Below the pieces are notes generated by a model. That model saw only the letters and a program-made list of their open reading frames with translations. It was not told where the DNA came from and ran no database searches. This document shows positions 15,789-26,502 of a stretch of DNA of 43,823 nucleotides, in pieces (the first letter of the stretch is position 1; each line of letters begins with the position of its first letter). Where the stretch lies: positions 1 through 43,823 of the forward strand of contig JAPOPM010000028.1 in the NCBI GenBank assembly GCA_026712905.1, given 5' to 3'. Position numbers and translations under genes: made by a program. Source of the DNA: Deltaproteobacteria bacterium. Lineage in GTDB: Bacteria > Desulfobacterota > Binatia > UBA9968 > JAJDTQ01.

Positions 15789-16802
15789 TCAACCTCCCAG
15801 CGTAATCATCTCGATCTTGTCGTGTTGTTCCGGATCGTAGCCGTCGGGCGACTGGATGGCGTGGAGCCGGTCGGCCGAGAAGCGGTCCGCGCGGCCGGCC
15901 CACACGGCGGCCAACCACTCACGGATCTCGTCGTCGCCGGCATCGCTGCGAAGCCGTGCCTTGAGGTCGTGTCCGGTGCGGGAAAACAGGCAAGTCACCA
16001 GCCGGCCGTCCGCGGTCAGGCGTCCGCGGCTGCAGGTGCCGCAGAACGGCTCGGTCACGGAGGCGACGATGCCCACCGTGCCCTTGCCGTCGCGGAAGGC
16101 GTAGTCCACCGCGGGCGCGTTGCCCTCGCCTCGGCCGATGGGCTCAAGCGGGTAGCGGGCGCCGATGCGCTCGAGGATCTCGGCCTTCGGCACGGTCCGC
16201 TCCAACCGCCAGGCGTTGGCCGTGCCCACGTCCATGTATTCGATGAAGCGCATGACGAAGCCGTGCTCCCGCCCGAACTCCACCAGCGGGAGGATGTCCT
16301 CCTCGTTGACGCCGCGCTCGATGACCGCGTTGATCTTGATGGGGGTCAGCCCGGCATCCCGGGCCGCGAACAGCCCCTTCAGGACTTCGTCGAGGTCGCC
16401 GCGCTTGGTGATGCGCCGGAACCGTTCCGGGTCGAGGCTGTCGATGCTCACGTTGATGCGCCCCAGCCCGGCGGCCCGCAACGCCCCGGCCATGCGGCTC
16501 AGGCTGGAGCCGTTGGTGGTCAGGGCGATGTCCTCGATGCCCGCGATGCCCGCCAGTTGTTCCACCAGGTCCGCCAGGTCGCGCCGCACCAGCGGCTCGC
16601 CCCCGGTCAGGCGGATCTTGCGCACGCCCAGGGGCACGGCCAGCCGCACCACCCGGCAGATCTCCTCGTAGGTGAGGATCTCCCGCTTGTCGATCCAGTC
16701 GTAGTGGTCGAACGGCATGCAGTAGGTGCAACGAAAGTTGCACCTGTCCGTCACCGAGATCCGCAAGTCCCGCAAGGGGCGATGAAGTTGATCTGTCAAC
16801 AC
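15789..16802 (-). CDS. moaA: GTP 3',8-cyclase MoaA
   Basis: MoaA makes the first intermediate of molybdenum cofactor from GTP. The 337-residue protein has the radical SAM motif CNFRCTYC, the glycine motif LTGGEPLVRRD, and the C-terminal second cluster CGTCSRGRLTADGRLVTC. It ends ITLGG, the conserved Gly-Gly tail needed for activity. GTG 16802 fits the usual length. No ribosome site precedes it, and the best promoter places the transcript start almost on the GTG, so the mRNA may be leaderless. MoaC, MoaD and MoaE are not in this window. Ornithine cyclodeaminase-family and MoeA-like genes follow on the same strand. Confidence 0.92.
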   Translation of the reverse strand: MLTDQLHRPLRDLRISVTDRCNFRCTYCMPFDHYDWIDKREILTYEEICRVVRLAVPLGVRKIRLTGGEPLVRRDLADLVEQLAGIAGIEDIALTTNGSSLSRMAGALRAAGLGRINVSIDSLDPERFRRITKRGDLDEVLKGLFAARDAGLTPIKINAVIERGVNEEDILPLVEFGREHGFVMRFIEYMDVGTANAWRLERTVPKAEILERIGARYPLEPIGRGEGNAPAVDYAFRDGKGTVGIVASVTEPFCGTCSRGRLTADGRLVTCLFSRTGHDLKARLRSDAGDDEIREWLAAVWAGRADRFSADRLHAIQSPDGYDPEQHDKIEMITLGG

Positions 16803-16809
16803 GACGACT

Positions 16810-16840
16810 AATATATGGAACCGGGAACTTCCCAAGTCAA
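16810..16840 (-). promoter_or_regulatory. moaA promoter with internal palindrome
   Basis: On the minus strand TTGACT (16840-16835), a 19-base spacer and TATATT (16815-16810) form the promoter. A perfect GGGAA-C-TTCCC palindrome (16823-16833) lies inside the spacer, a natural operator position. The predicted start falls about one base from the GTG codon. Confidence 0.5.
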
Positions 16841-16873
16841 GGTAAAGAGCCTGTCGGGCCGGATGCCTGTCGC

Positions 16874-16902
16874 TTGACGGGACCCCGTGCAGAGGGAATA
16901 AT
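16874..16902 (+). promoter_or_regulatory. sigma70-type promoter of the isochorismatase-fold gene
   Basis: TTGACG, a 17-base spacer and AATAAT, each one base from consensus, lie 74 bases before the ATG at 16976 in the divergent gap with moaA. Confidence 0.6.
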
Positions 16903-16975
16903 CCGGTTGGATCACAAGAGAGCGATTTGAAGCGCTGGGCGTTTCCGCCATTTCTCAGGGGAAGAGGAGTCATTC

Positions 16976-17695
16976 ATGGCCAATACATGGGACGATATTC
17001 TGACCGACCGTGACAAGGAAGTGTTCGCGCTGTCGGGCTACGGCGCCAAGGCGGGGTTCGGCTCGCGCCCGGCCGTGCTGGTGATCGACGTGAACTACAA
17101 CTTCGTCGGCGACCGGCGCGAGCCCATCGTGGAGTCGGTCAAGCGCTTCCGCAACAGTTGCGGCGAGGAAGGCTGGGAAGGCGTGGACCATATCGCCATG
17201 CTGCTGGAGGAAGCCAGGAAGAAGCACTTGCCGATCTTCTTCACCACGGGCCACGGTGAGGAGGACTCCGTGGCCTACGGCCGCTGGCACGGCAAGAACT
17301 CCCGCGGCACCGAGGACTTCGACGACCTGGCCAAGAAGGGCAACGAGATCGTCAAGGAGATCGCACCCGAGAAGGGCGAGGTGGTGGTGCGCAAGCAGAA
17401 GCCCAGCGCGTTCTTCGGCACCCCGCTCATGAGCATGTTGAACGAGGTCCACGCGGACACCGTGCTGGTAGCCGGGACCACCACCAGCGGCTGCGTCCGG
17501 GCGTCGGTCATCGACGCGTTCTCGTACAACTACAACGTGGCGGTGGTGGAAGAGTGCACCTTCGACCGCGGTCAGGCGTCGCACAAGGTCAATCTCTTCG
17601 ACATGCACATGAAGTACGCGGACGTCGTGTCGCTGGAGGAGACGCTCGACTACGTTCGGGGCCTGTCGGACAACCTGTACGCCCCGGCGCTCTAG
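16976..17695 (+). CDS. isochorismatase-fold hydrolase (N-carbamoylsarcosine amidase-like)
   Basis: This 239-residue cysteine hydrolase has the catalytic triad visible: Asp in VLVIDVNYNF, Lys in VVRKQKPSAFFGT, and Cys in AGTTTSGCVRASVIDAF with the cis-peptide before it. The C-terminal EECTFDRGQASHKVNLFDM matches N-carbamoylsarcosine amidase and related amidases. It cleaves an amide or carbamoyl bond in a small molecule; the exact substrate is unknown. The ribosome site GAGGAG precedes ATG 16976 at a good distance. It is divergent from moaA; xerC follows 41 bases later. Confidence 0.85.
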   Translation: MANTWDDILTDRDKEVFALSGYGAKAGFGSRPAVLVIDVNYNFVGDRREPIVESVKRFRNSCGEEGWEGVDHIAMLLEEARKKHLPIFFTTGHGEEDSVAYGRWHGKNSRGTEDFDDLAKKGNEIVKEIAPEKGEVVVRKQKPSAFFGTPLMSMLNEVHADTVLVAGTTTSGCVRASVIDAFSYNYNVAVVEECTFDRGQASHKVNLFDMHMKYADVVSLEETLDYVRGLSDNLYAPAL

Positions 17696-17736
17696 CGTCC
17701 GGGACGGCGCTTTGGGCCTGCGAGGCGTTCGGTTCC

Positions 17737-18654
17737 ATGAGCGAGATCGCACGGCACATCGACGGGTTCGGCGACTACCTGCGGGACCAGGCGCGCTTTT
17801 CTCCGCACTCGGTCAAGGGCTATCTGACCGACGTGGAGGGTTTCCGCCTGTACCTGGAGGAGAACGGCCTGGACACCGGGGACGGTGGGGACGCCGCCCT
17901 GCGCGCGGTCAACAACCGCTGGGTCCGGGGCTACCTCAAGACCCTCTACGACACCCGCAAGAAGAGCACCATCGGACGCAAGCTCGCGGCCTTGAAGGGG
18001 TTTTTCCGCTATCTCCTGCGCGAGGGCGTGATCGACCGGGATCCGCTGGTGGGGTTCTCCAACCCCAAGCAGGAGGCGCCGCTGGTGACGTTCCTGTCCG
18101 TGGACGAGGCATTCCGGGTGTTGGGCTGCCTGCCCGACGAAGGGATCCTCCCGGCCCGTGACCGCGCCATCATGGAGGTGCTGTACTCCTCCGGCGTCCG
18201 GGTGAGCGAGCTGGTAGGGCTCGACTGGCGCGACGTGGACTTTTCCCTGGGCGTGCTCAAGGTCTTCGGCAAGGGGTCCAAGGAGCGCATCGTGCCGGTG
18301 GGCGAGGTGGCGCTGAAGGCGCTGCGCGACTACGCGGAACACCAGCGGGAGCGCTGGGAACGCAGCGCGCGCGGGGAGGAGCCGGTGTTCCTGAACAATC
18401 TCGGCGGCCGCATCACCACCCGCAGCGTCGCGCGCATCGTCGAGAAGTACCTGCGGCTCGCCGGCATCCCCGTGCGCATGGGCCCGCACGGCCTGCGCCA
18501 CACCTTCGCCACACACCTCCTGAACGCGGGCGCCGACCTGCGCTCGATCCAGGAACTGCTGGGCCACGTGAGCCTCTCCACCACCCAGCGCTACACCCAC
18601 GTCAACCTCGACCAGCTCACCGCCGTGTACGACCGCGCGCATCCCAGGGCGTGA
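17737..18654 (+). CDS. xerC: tyrosine recombinase XerC
   Basis: This 305-residue site-specific recombinase resolves chromosome dimers with XerD at dif. The N-terminal core-binding SAM-like domain spans about 1-105. The catalytic residues are Arg in SSGVRVSELVGL, Lys in VFGKGSKER, HGLRHTFATHLL, His in LLGHVSLSTTQRYTH and the nucleophile Tyr in that last motif. ATG 17737 gives the standard length; the open frame reaches further left but overlaps the hydrolase. It lies directly before hslVU as in many proteobacteria and Firmicutes, so it is a housekeeping recombinase and not an island integrase. Confidence 0.92.
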   Translation: MSEIARHIDGFGDYLRDQARFSPHSVKGYLTDVEGFRLYLEENGLDTGDGGDAALRAVNNRWVRGYLKTLYDTRKKSTIGRKLAALKGFFRYLLREGVIDRDPLVGFSNPKQEAPLVTFLSVDEAFRVLGCLPDEGILPARDRAIMEVLYSSGVRVSELVGLDWRDVDFSLGVLKVFGKGSKERIVPVGEVALKALRDYAEHQRERWERSARGEEPVFLNNLGGRITTRSVARIVEKYLRLAGIPVRMGPHGLRHTFATHLLNAGADLRSIQELLGHVSLSTTQRYTHVNLDQLTAVYDRAHPRA

Positions 18655-18853
18655 ACCTTGCCTGGTCGCACCCGTAGCCGCGCCCCCACCCTGTTTTGCG
18701 GCGCTGCCCGTACAAGGGCCTGCGAAGTCGGGGGATTCGTGCTAGACTGCCGTGTTCGGGCGCGTGCTGCGATTGTCGCGCCGGCAGACAGGGTCACGGA
18801 ACCTCGCGAAAGTTCCCATCGACGACTTCGTTCGCGATAGTCTCCCATTAACG

Positions 18854-19384
18854 ATGTTTCACGGAACCACCATTCTCGCCGTGCGTCACGGCGGCAAGAT
18901 CGTAGTCGCGGGCGACGGACAGGTGAGCCTCGGCGACACGGCCTTGAAGCACACCGCGCGCAAGGTTCGGAAGCTCTACGGCGACCGGGTCATCGCCGGG
19001 TTCGCGGGCGCCACCGCGGACGCGTTCACCCTGTTCGAGAAATTCGAGGGCAAGCTCGAGCAGCACGGCGGGGTGTTCAAGCGCGCGGCGGTGGAGCTGG
19101 CCAAGGAGTGGCGCACGGACCGGATGCTGCGCCGGCTGGAAGCGCTGATGATCGTCGCCGACGTCGAGGCGTCGCTCCTGGTGTCGGGCAACGGCGACGT
19201 GGTGGAGCCCGATGACGGCGTCATCGCGGTCGGGTCCGGCGGGAACTACGCGCTGGCGGCGGCCCGCGCCCTGGTCGAGCACAGCTCGCTCGATGCCCGC
19301 GTCATCGCCGAGGAGGCGATGAAGGTGGCCGCGACGATCTGCGTCTATACCAACGGTAATCTGACCATCGAGGAACTGCCCTGA
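18854..19384 (+). CDS. hslV: ATP-dependent protease subunit HslV
   Basis: This is the 176-residue proteolytic subunit of HslVU (ClpQY). ATG 18854 is set by the conserved start [15 protein letters not shown], where the Thr after HG becomes the N-terminal nucleophile after processing. [20 protein letters not shown] and the end [11 protein letters not shown] are typical. About 200 bases separate it from xerC; a weak extended -10 (TGCTAGACT at 18740-18748) lies there, so it may have its own promoter. No ribosome site is obvious. HslU follows after 42 bases. Confidence 0.95.
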   Translation: MFHGTTILAVRHGGKIVVAGDGQVSLGDTALKHTARKVRKLYGDRVIAGFAGATADAFTLFEKFEGKLEQHGGVFKRAAVELAKEWRTDRMLRRLEALMIVADVEASLLVSGNGDVVEPDDGVIAVGSGGNYALAAARALVEHSSLDARVIAEEAMKVAATICVYTNGNLTIEELP

Positions 19385-19426
19385 CCTCGCGTGGGCGGCA
19401 AGGGCGGCCTTCCCAGCACGGATCCC

Positions 19427-20845
19427 ATGAAAGACGAAAGCCGACAGTTTAGCGTGCGCGCGCCCGACGGAGAGGCGCTGACGCCGGTCATGACGCCGCG
19501 CGAGATCGTTTCGGAGCTCGACCGCTACATCGTCGGGCAGCGCGACGCCAAGCGCGCCGTGGCCGTGGCCGTGCGCAACCGTTGGCGGCGGCAACTGGTG
19601 CCGGCGGAGTTGCGCGACGAGATCGCCCCCAAGAACATCATCATGATCGGCCCCACGGGGGTGGGCAAGACGGAGATCTCCCGCAGGCTGGCCAAGTTGG
19701 CGCAGGCGCCGTTCATCAAGGTGGAGGCGTCGAAGTTCACCGAGGTGGGCTACGTCGGGCGCGACGTGGAATCCATCATCCGCGATCTCATGGACCTGTC
19801 CGTGAAGATGGTGCGGGAAGAGGAGCAGGAAAAGGTCCAGGTCAAGGCGCGGGACCTGGCGGAGGAGCGGGTCCTGGACCTGCTGCTGCCGGAGCCGCAG
19901 GCGCCGGACAGCGGGAGCGCCGGGGAAAGCGCCGAAGGCGCCGAAAGCCCGGTGGAGCGGCCCTCGCCCGCTACTCGCGAGAAGCTCCGGCGGATGCTCC
20001 GGGCCGGCAAGCTCGACGACCGCTCCGTCGACATCGAGCTGACCCAGAACATGACGCCGATGATCGAGGTGCTGACGCCGCAGGGCATGGAGGAGATGGA
20101 GTCCAACATCAAGGAGATGTTCTCCAACCTCCTTCCCAAACAGACCAAGCGCAAGACCGTGAAGATCCCCGAGGCCATGAAGCTGCTCACCCAGGAGGAA
20201 GCGGCCGGGCTCGTGGACATGGAGACGGTGGTGGGCGAGGCCACCCGCCGGGTGGAGCAGTCGGGCATCGTGTTCATCGACGAGATCGACAAGATCGCCG
20301 GCCGGGAAACCGTGCACGGCCCCGACGTCTCCCGGGAAGGGGTCCAGCGTGACCTGCTTCCCATGGTGGAGGGCTCGACGGTGAGCTCGAAGTACGGGCT
20401 GGTGCGCACCGACCACATCCTGTTCATCGCCTCCGGCGCGTTCCACAACTCCAAGCCGTCGGACCTGATCCCGGAGTTCCAGGGGCGGTTCCCGATCCGC
20501 GTGGAGCTCAGTTCCCTGGACAAGAACGACTTCGTGCGCATCCTGACCGAGCCCAAGAACGCGCTCATCCGGCAGTACGTGGCGCTCCTGGAGACCGAGA
20601 AGGTCCACCTGTGTTTCGGGGACGACGCCATCGAGGAGATCGCCCGCATCAGCGCCGAGGCCAACGAGAAGATGGAGAACATCGGCGCGCGCCGGCTGCA
20701 CACCATCCTGGAGAAGCTGCTGGACGAGATCTCCTTCACGGCCCCGGAGATGCCGGGCCGTGAAGTGCGCATCGACGCCGCCTACGTCGGCGAGCGTCTC
20801 GAGGCCATTCTGAAGGACCAGGATCTGTCGCGGTACATTCTGTAG
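19427..20845 (+). CDS. hslU: ATP-dependent protease ATPase subunit HslU
   Basis: This is the AAA+ unfoldase that feeds HslV. Walker A is [11 protein letters not shown] and Walker [13 protein letters not shown]; the sensor-2 region is [18 protein letters not shown], and the C-terminus RYIL is the tail that docks into HslV. The I-domain (residues about 110-225) is present. ATG 19427 gives 472 residues; a GTG at 19391 would add 12 and an internal ATG at 19493 would remove 22. The family average is about 450, and none of the three has a clear ribosome site, so the start is uncertain. It is followed after 16 bases by argB. Confidence 0.93.
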   Translation: MKDESRQFSVRAPDGEALTPVMTPREIVSELDRYIVGQRDAKRAVAVAVRNRWRRQLVPAELRDEIAPKNIIMIGPTGVGKTEISRRLAKLAQAPFIKVEASKFTEVGYVGRDVESIIRDLMDLSVKMVREEEQEKVQVKARDLAEERVLDLLLPEPQAPDSGSAGESAEGAESPVERPSPATREKLRRMLRAGKLDDRSVDIELTQNMTPMIEVLTPQGMEEMESNIKEMFSNLLPKQTKRKTVKIPEAMKLLTQEEAAGLVDMETVVGEATRRVEQSGIVFIDEIDKIAGRETVHGPDVSREGVQRDLLPMVEGSTVSSKYGLVRTDHILFIASGAFHNSKPSDLIPEFQGRFPIRVELSSLDKNDFVRILTEPKNALIRQYVALLETEKVHLCFGDDAIEEIARISAEANEKMENIGARRLHTILEKLLDEISFTAPEMPGREVRIDAAYVGERLEAILKDQDLSRYIL

Positions 20846-20861
20846 GCCCCACGGTATCGGA

Positions 20862-21752
20862 GTGGCGCAAGTGGAAGATTTCATCGGCAAGGCGGAAGTG
20901 CTGCTGGAAGCGCTCCCGTTCATCAAGCGTTTCTACGGCAAGACGTTCGTGGTCAAGTACGGCGGCGCGGCCATGGTGGACGAGACGCTCAAGCAGAGCT
21001 TCGCCCAGGACATCGTGCTGCTCAAGTACGTGGGCATCAACGTGGTGGTGGTGCACGGCGGCGGCCCCCAGATCAACGAGACCCTGAGGAAGATGGGCAT
21101 CGAGAGCCGCTACGTGCGCGGCATGCGCGTCACCGACTCGGAAACCATCGACATCATCGAGATGGTGCTGGTGGGCAAGGTCAACAAGGAGATCGTCGCG
21201 CTCATCAACCAGCACGGCGGCGCCGCCGTGGGTCTCAGCGGCAAGGACGGGCAGCTCATCCTGGCGCGCAAGATGAACGTGACCGTGCCGGGCGACGGCG
21301 AGAGCACGGAGATCATCGACATCGGCATGGTGGGGGAGATCGTGCGGGTGGACCCCACGGTGATCCGCTCGCTGGAGGGCAACCGTTTCATCCCGGTGAT
21401 CGCGCCGGTGGGCGTGGGCGAGATGGGAGAAACCTACAACATCAACGCCGACCTGGTGGCCGGCCGCGTGGCCGCGGCCCTGGGCGCCGAGAAGCTCATC
21501 CTCCTCACCGACGTCGAGGGCGTGCGCGACCGCGAGGGGAGCCTGATCAGCACCCTCACCATCGCGGAGTCCACGGACCTCATCCGGAAGGACGTGATTT
21601 CTTCCGGCATGATCCCCAAGGTCGAGTGCTGCGTGGACGCCCTCAACGGCGGCGTGGTCAAGACCCACATCATCGACGGCCGGGACCGCCACGCGGTGCT
21701 GTTGGAAATCTTCACGGAGCAGGGGGTCGGCACGGAGGTGATTCGGGACTAA
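20862..21752 (+). CDS. argB: acetylglutamate kinase ArgB
   Basis: The second step of arginine synthesis, phosphorylating N-acetylglutamate. The 296-residue protein has KYGGAAM near residue 32, [10 protein letters not shown], and the ATP-site motif [24 protein letters not shown] (quoted in part: [15 protein letters not shown]). The N-terminal helix preceding the kinase core ([20 protein letters not shown]) is a hallmark of the hexameric, arginine-inhibited form. Feedback control by arginine is therefore likely, a pattern typical of cells using the acetyl-recycling pathway with ArgJ. The start is GTG 20862. It heads the arginine gene run. Confidence 0.95.
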   Translation: MAQVEDFIGKAEVLLEALPFIKRFYGKTFVVKYGGAAMVDETLKQSFAQDIVLLKYVGINVVVVHGGGPQINETLRKMGIESRYVRGMRVTDSETIDIIEMVLVGKVNKEIVALINQHGGAAVGLSGKDGQLILARKMNVTVPGDGESTEIIDIGMVGEIVRVDPTVIRSLEGNRFIPVIAPVGVGEMGETYNINADLVAGRVAAALGAEKLILLTDVEGVRDREGSLISTLTIAESTDLIRKDVISSGMIPKVECCVDALNGGVVKTHIIDGRDRHAVLLEIFTEQGVGTEVIRD

Positions 21753-21797
21753 CCGCGCCACACGCGCGGCAAGACCAAGCTGAGGGTCGGACGCATC

Positions 21798-22988
21798 ATG
21801 TCAAACCTGGATGTACAACAACTCACCGACGCGCACGTGATGAACACCTACGCGCGCTTCCCCATCGCGCTGGTGCGGGGCGAAGGCGTGCGGGTGTGGG
21901 ACGCGGACGGCAAGGCCTACCTGGACTTCGTCGCCGGCATCGCCGTGAACAGCCTGGGACACTGCCACCACGCCGTCGCCAAGGCGGTGTCCGAGCAGGT
22001 GCGCTCCCTGATGCACGTCTCGAACCTGTACCACATCGAGCCCCAGGCACGGCTGGCCAAGGCGCTGTGCGAGCACTCCTTCGCCGACCGGGTGTTTTTC
22101 TGCAACAGCGGCGCCGAGGCCAACGAGGCCGCCCTCAAGCTGGCGCGGCGCTACGGCGCGGAGCAGGCCCAGGGCAGGAGCGAGGTCATCACCGCCCTCA
22201 ACTCCTTTCACGGGCGCACCCTGGCCACGCTGACGGCCACCGGCCAGGAGAAGATCCGCCTGGGCTACGATCCGCTCCCCTCGGGCTTCCGCTACGTCCC
22301 GTTCAACGACCTGGACGCGGTCGAGGACGCGGTGGACGAACGCACGGCGGCGATCCTGGTGGAGCCCATCCAGGGTGAGGGCGGCGTGGTGGTGCCGGAA
22401 GTCTCCTACATGCGCGGGCTGCGGCAACTCTGTGACGACAAGGGGCTGCTGCTCATGTTCGACGAGGTGCAGGTGGGCATGGGGCGCACCGGCCGGCTCT
22501 TCGGCTACGAGCACTTCGGCGTCGAGCCCGACGTCATGACCCTGGCCAAGGCCTTGGGCGGCGGCCTGCCCCTGGGCGCCATGCTGGCGCGGGAACAGGT
22601 GGCCAAGAGCTTTCCGCCCGGCTCCCACGCCTCCACCTTCGGCGGCAACCCGGTGGTGTGCGCGGCCGGGCTGGCGGTGATGAAGACTATCCTGGAAGAC
22701 GGACTGGTGGAGCACTGCGCGGCCATGGGCGACCTGTTGCGCAAGGGACTGGAGGCCTTGACGGAACGTTTCGGCTTCATCCGCGAGGTGCGCGGCAAGG
22801 GGCTGCTGCTGGGCGTGGAGATGGACCGCGAGTGCGGACCGATGGTCCAGGAATGCATGAAGGACGGCCTCCTGGTGGTGCTGGCGGGGCCCAACGTGCT
22901 GCGCATGGTGCCGCCGCTGACGGTGACGGAGGCGGACGTCGAGGAGGCGCTGGGTATCCTGGAACAAGTGCTGGAGCGGGTGTCGTGA
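21798..22988 (+). CDS. argD: acetylornithine aminotransferase ArgD
   Basis: A class III PLP aminotransferase of 396 residues, converting N-acetylglutamate semialdehyde to acetylornithine; such enzymes often also serve in diaminopimelate synthesis (SuccinylDAP step). Motifs: FCNSGAEANEAALKLARRY, SFHGRTLATLTATGQ, FDEVQVGMGRTG, and the PLP Lys in TLAKALGGGLPLGAML. The ATG at 21798 is 46 bases after argB with a GAGGG-like site upstream. Its stop overlaps the argF start by GTGA. Confidence 0.93.
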   Translation: MSNLDVQQLTDAHVMNTYARFPIALVRGEGVRVWDADGKAYLDFVAGIAVNSLGHCHHAVAKAVSEQVRSLMHVSNLYHIEPQARLAKALCEHSFADRVFFCNSGAEANEAALKLARRYGAEQAQGRSEVITALNSFHGRTLATLTATGQEKIRLGYDPLPSGFRYVPFNDLDAVEDAVDERTAAILVEPIQGEGGVVVPEVSYMRGLRQLCDDKGLLLMFDEVQVGMGRTGRLFGYEHFGVEPDVMTLAKALGGGLPLGAMLAREQVAKSFPPGSHASTFGGNPVVCAAGLAVMKTILEDGLVEHCAAMGDLLRKGLEALTERFGFIREVRGKGLLLGVEMDRECGPMVQECMKDGLLVVLAGPNVLRMVPPLTVTEADVEEALGILEQVLERVS

Positions 22989-23902
22989 AGCGCGACGTAC
23001 GGACATTGCGGGACCTCACGGCGGCGGACATGAATCATGTCCTTGCGCTCGCCGCCACCCTCAAGCAGGAACGCAGGGAGGGGCGGTCGCGGCCGCTTCT
23101 GGCGGGCAAGAAGCTCGCCCTCCTGTTCCAGAAGCCCAGCCTGCGCACCCGCGCCACCTTCGACATCGGCATGACCGAGCTGGGCGGCAGCACGCTCTTC
23201 CTGGGGCCCGACGAGGTGCAGCTCGGCACCCGGGAGACGCCGGCCGACTGCGTGCGCGTGCTGGACCGCCTGGTGGACATCATCGCCGCGCGCACCTTCG
23301 CCCAGGAGATCGTGGAGGAATTGGCGGGCCACGGCTCCGTCCCGGTGATCAACGCGCTGTCCGACCTGTACCACCCGTGTCAGGTGCTGGCGGACCTCCT
23401 GACCCTGCGGGAAAGCCAGGGCGCCATCGAAGGGCGCCACGTGGTGTTCGTGGGCGACGGCAACAACGTGGCGCATTCCTGGCTCCTGGCGGCGGAGAAG
23501 CTGCCGTTCCGCTTCACCCTGGCGTGTCCCGAGGGGTTCGAGCCCGACCGGGAGATCCTGGAATCGGCGCTGGCCGCGGGAGCGGACGCCGCCGTCACCC
23601 ACGATCCGGCCGCGGCCGTGGACGGCGCCGACGCCATCTACACCGACGTGTGGGCGAGCATGGGGCAGGAGGCGGAGGCCGGCGACCGGCGGAAGGCCTT
23701 CGGCGCGTTCCAGGTCAACGGCGATCTGGTGGCCCGGGCCAGCGACGACGTGGCGGTGATGCACTGCCTGCCGGCCCACCGCGGCCAGGAGATTACCGAC
23801 GAGGTCATCGAAGGGCCGCACTCCGTGGTCTTCGACCAGGCGGAGAACCGCCTCCACGCGCAGAAGGCGCTGATGGTCTGGTGCCTCGCCGAGGCAACGT
23901 AA
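22985..23902 (+). CDS. argF: ornithine carbamoyltransferase ArgF
   Basis: Transfers a carbamoyl group to ornithine to make citrulline. The 305-residue protein has the carbamoyl-phosphate motif KPSLRTRATF, HPCQ in DLYHPCQVLADL, the linker VVFVGDGNNVAHS, and the ornithine site HCLPAHRGQEI. The start is GTG 22985, which overlaps the argD stop by four bases; the much longer open frame upstream is only the shadow of argD. Ornithine supply ties it to ArgD and to ArgJ or ArgE elsewhere. Confidence 0.95.
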   Translation: MKRDVRTLRDLTAADMNHVLALAATLKQERREGRSRPLLAGKKLALLFQKPSLRTRATFDIGMTELGGSTLFLGPDEVQLGTRETPADCVRVLDRLVDIIAARTFAQEIVEELAGHGSVPVINALSDLYHPCQVLADLLTLRESQGAIEGRHVVFVGDGNNVAHSWLLAAEKLPFRFTLACPEGFEPDREILESALAAGADAAVTHDPAAAVDGADAIYTDVWASMGQEAEAGDRRKAFGAFQVNGDLVARASDDVAVMHCLPAHRGQEITDEVIEGPHSVVFDQAENRLHAQKALMVWCLAEAT

Positions 23903-23923
23903 ACTCAATCGACGGGGAGATTC

Positions 23924-25123
<1,200 letters not shown>

Positions 25124-25128
25124 GCCGC

Positions 25129-26502
25129 ATGGCGAAGAAGAAGCAGCTCTGGGGAGGCCGATTCGCCGGCTCCACCGCCGATTCGGTGGTGGCCTTCACC
25201 GCGTCCGTGGACGTGGACCGGCGCCTCTACCGGCACGACATCGCCGGCAGCATCGCCCACGCCCGAATGCTCGGCAAGCAGGGCATCATCCCGGCGGGCG
25301 AGGCGCGCAAGATCGTCGCCGGACTGCGCGCCGTCCAGAAGGAGATCGAGGGGGGCACGTTCCCCTTCAGCATCGCCGACGAAGACATCCACATGAACAT
25401 CGAGCGGCGGCTGACCGAGAAGATCGGCGGCGTGGGCGCGAAGCTCCACACCGCCCGGAGCCGCAACGACCAGGTCAATCTGGACATGCGGCTCTACCTG
25501 CGGGAGGCGCTCGACGGCATCCTGGCGAATCTGGAGGGGCTGCGGCAGGCGCTGGCGGGCGCCGCGCGGCGCAACGAGGACGTGCTGATGCCCGGCTACA
25601 CGCATCTGCAGCGCGCCCAGCCGGTGCTGTTCGCGCACCACCTGCTGGCCTACGTGGAGATGTTCGAGCGCGACATGAGCCGCTACCGCCACTGCCGGGA
25701 ACAGACCGACGTCATGCCCCTGGGCTCCGGCGCTCTGGCCGGCACGACCTTTCCCATCGACCGGGCCTACGTGGCCAAGCTCCTGGGCTTCCCGCGCGTG
25801 ACGCAAAACAGCATCGACGCGGTGAGCGACCGGGACTTCGTGCTGGAGTTCCTGTCCGCCTCCGCCATCCTCTTCGTGCACCTGAGCCGCATGGCCGACG
25901 AGCTGATCCTGTGGTCCAGCGAGGAGTTCGGCTTCATCGAGTTGCCGGACGCCTACTGCACGGGCAGCTCCATGATGCCGCAGAAGAAGAACCCCGACGT
26001 GGCCGAGCTGATCCGCGGCAAGACCGGGCGGGTGTACGGCCACCTGAACGCGCTCCTGACCATCATGAAGGGGCTGCCGCTGGCGTACAATCGCGACCTC
26101 CAGGAGGACAAGGAGCCGCTGTTCGACACCGTCGACACGGTCACCGCGTGCCTGGCCATGGCGCGGGAGCTGTTCAATGGGCTGAAGGTCCGCGGCGAGC
26201 GCATGGCCGCGGCCGCGGAGCAGGGCTTCATGAACGCCACCGACCTGGCGGACTACCTCGTGGGCCGGGGCCTCAGCTTCCGTGCCGCCCACGACGTGGT
26301 CGGCCGGGTGGTGCGCCACTGCATCGAGGCCGGGTGCAAGCTGGAGGAACTGCCGCTCGATGAGCTCCAGGGTTATTGCCCCGACATCGGCGCGGACGTC
26401 TACAAGGTCCTGACGCTCCGCGCCGGCGTCGAGCGCCGACGGGCGCCCGGCGGCACCGCGTCCGTGAACGTGCGCCGCCAACTGAAGAAACTGGGGGTAT
26501 GA
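25129..26502 (+). CDS. argH: argininosuccinate lyase ArgH
   Basis: Splits argininosuccinate to arginine and fumarate, finishing the pathway. The 457-residue protein carries the family signature TGSSMMPQKKNPDVAEL, with the catalytic Ser in the first part, plus HTARSRNDQVNLDMRLY and GYTHLQRAQPV. ATG 25129 begins five bases after the argG stop. The end overlaps the next lipoprotein gene by ATGA, so translation is probably coupled through this run. Confidence 0.96.
   Translation: MAKKKQLWGGRFAGSTADSVVAFTASVDVDRRLYRHDIAGSIAHARMLGKQGIIPAGEARKIVAGLRAVQKEIEGGTFPFSIADEDIHMNIERRLTEKIGGVGAKLHTARSRNDQVNLDMRLYLREALDGILANLEGLRQALAGAARRNEDVLMPGYTHLQRAQPVLFAHHLLAYVEMFERDMSRYRHCREQTDVMPLGSGALAGTTFPIDRAYVAKLLGFPRVTQNSIDAVSDRDFVLEFLSASAILFVHLSRMADELILWSSEEFGFIELPDAYCTGSSMMPQKKNPDVAELIRGKTGRVYGHLNALLTIMKGLPLAYNRDLQEDKEPLFDTVDTVTACLAMARELFNGLKVRGERMAAAAEQGFMNATDLADYLVGRGLSFRAAHDVVGRVVRHCIEAGCKLEELPLDELQGYCPDIGADVYKVLTLRAGVERRRAPGGTASVNVRRQLKKLGV

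Noticed and set aside
17737..18654. Tyrosine recombinase considered as an island or phage integrase
   Set aside because: Sequence, length and position before hslVU fit chromosomal XerC; no attachment sites or phage genes are nearby.
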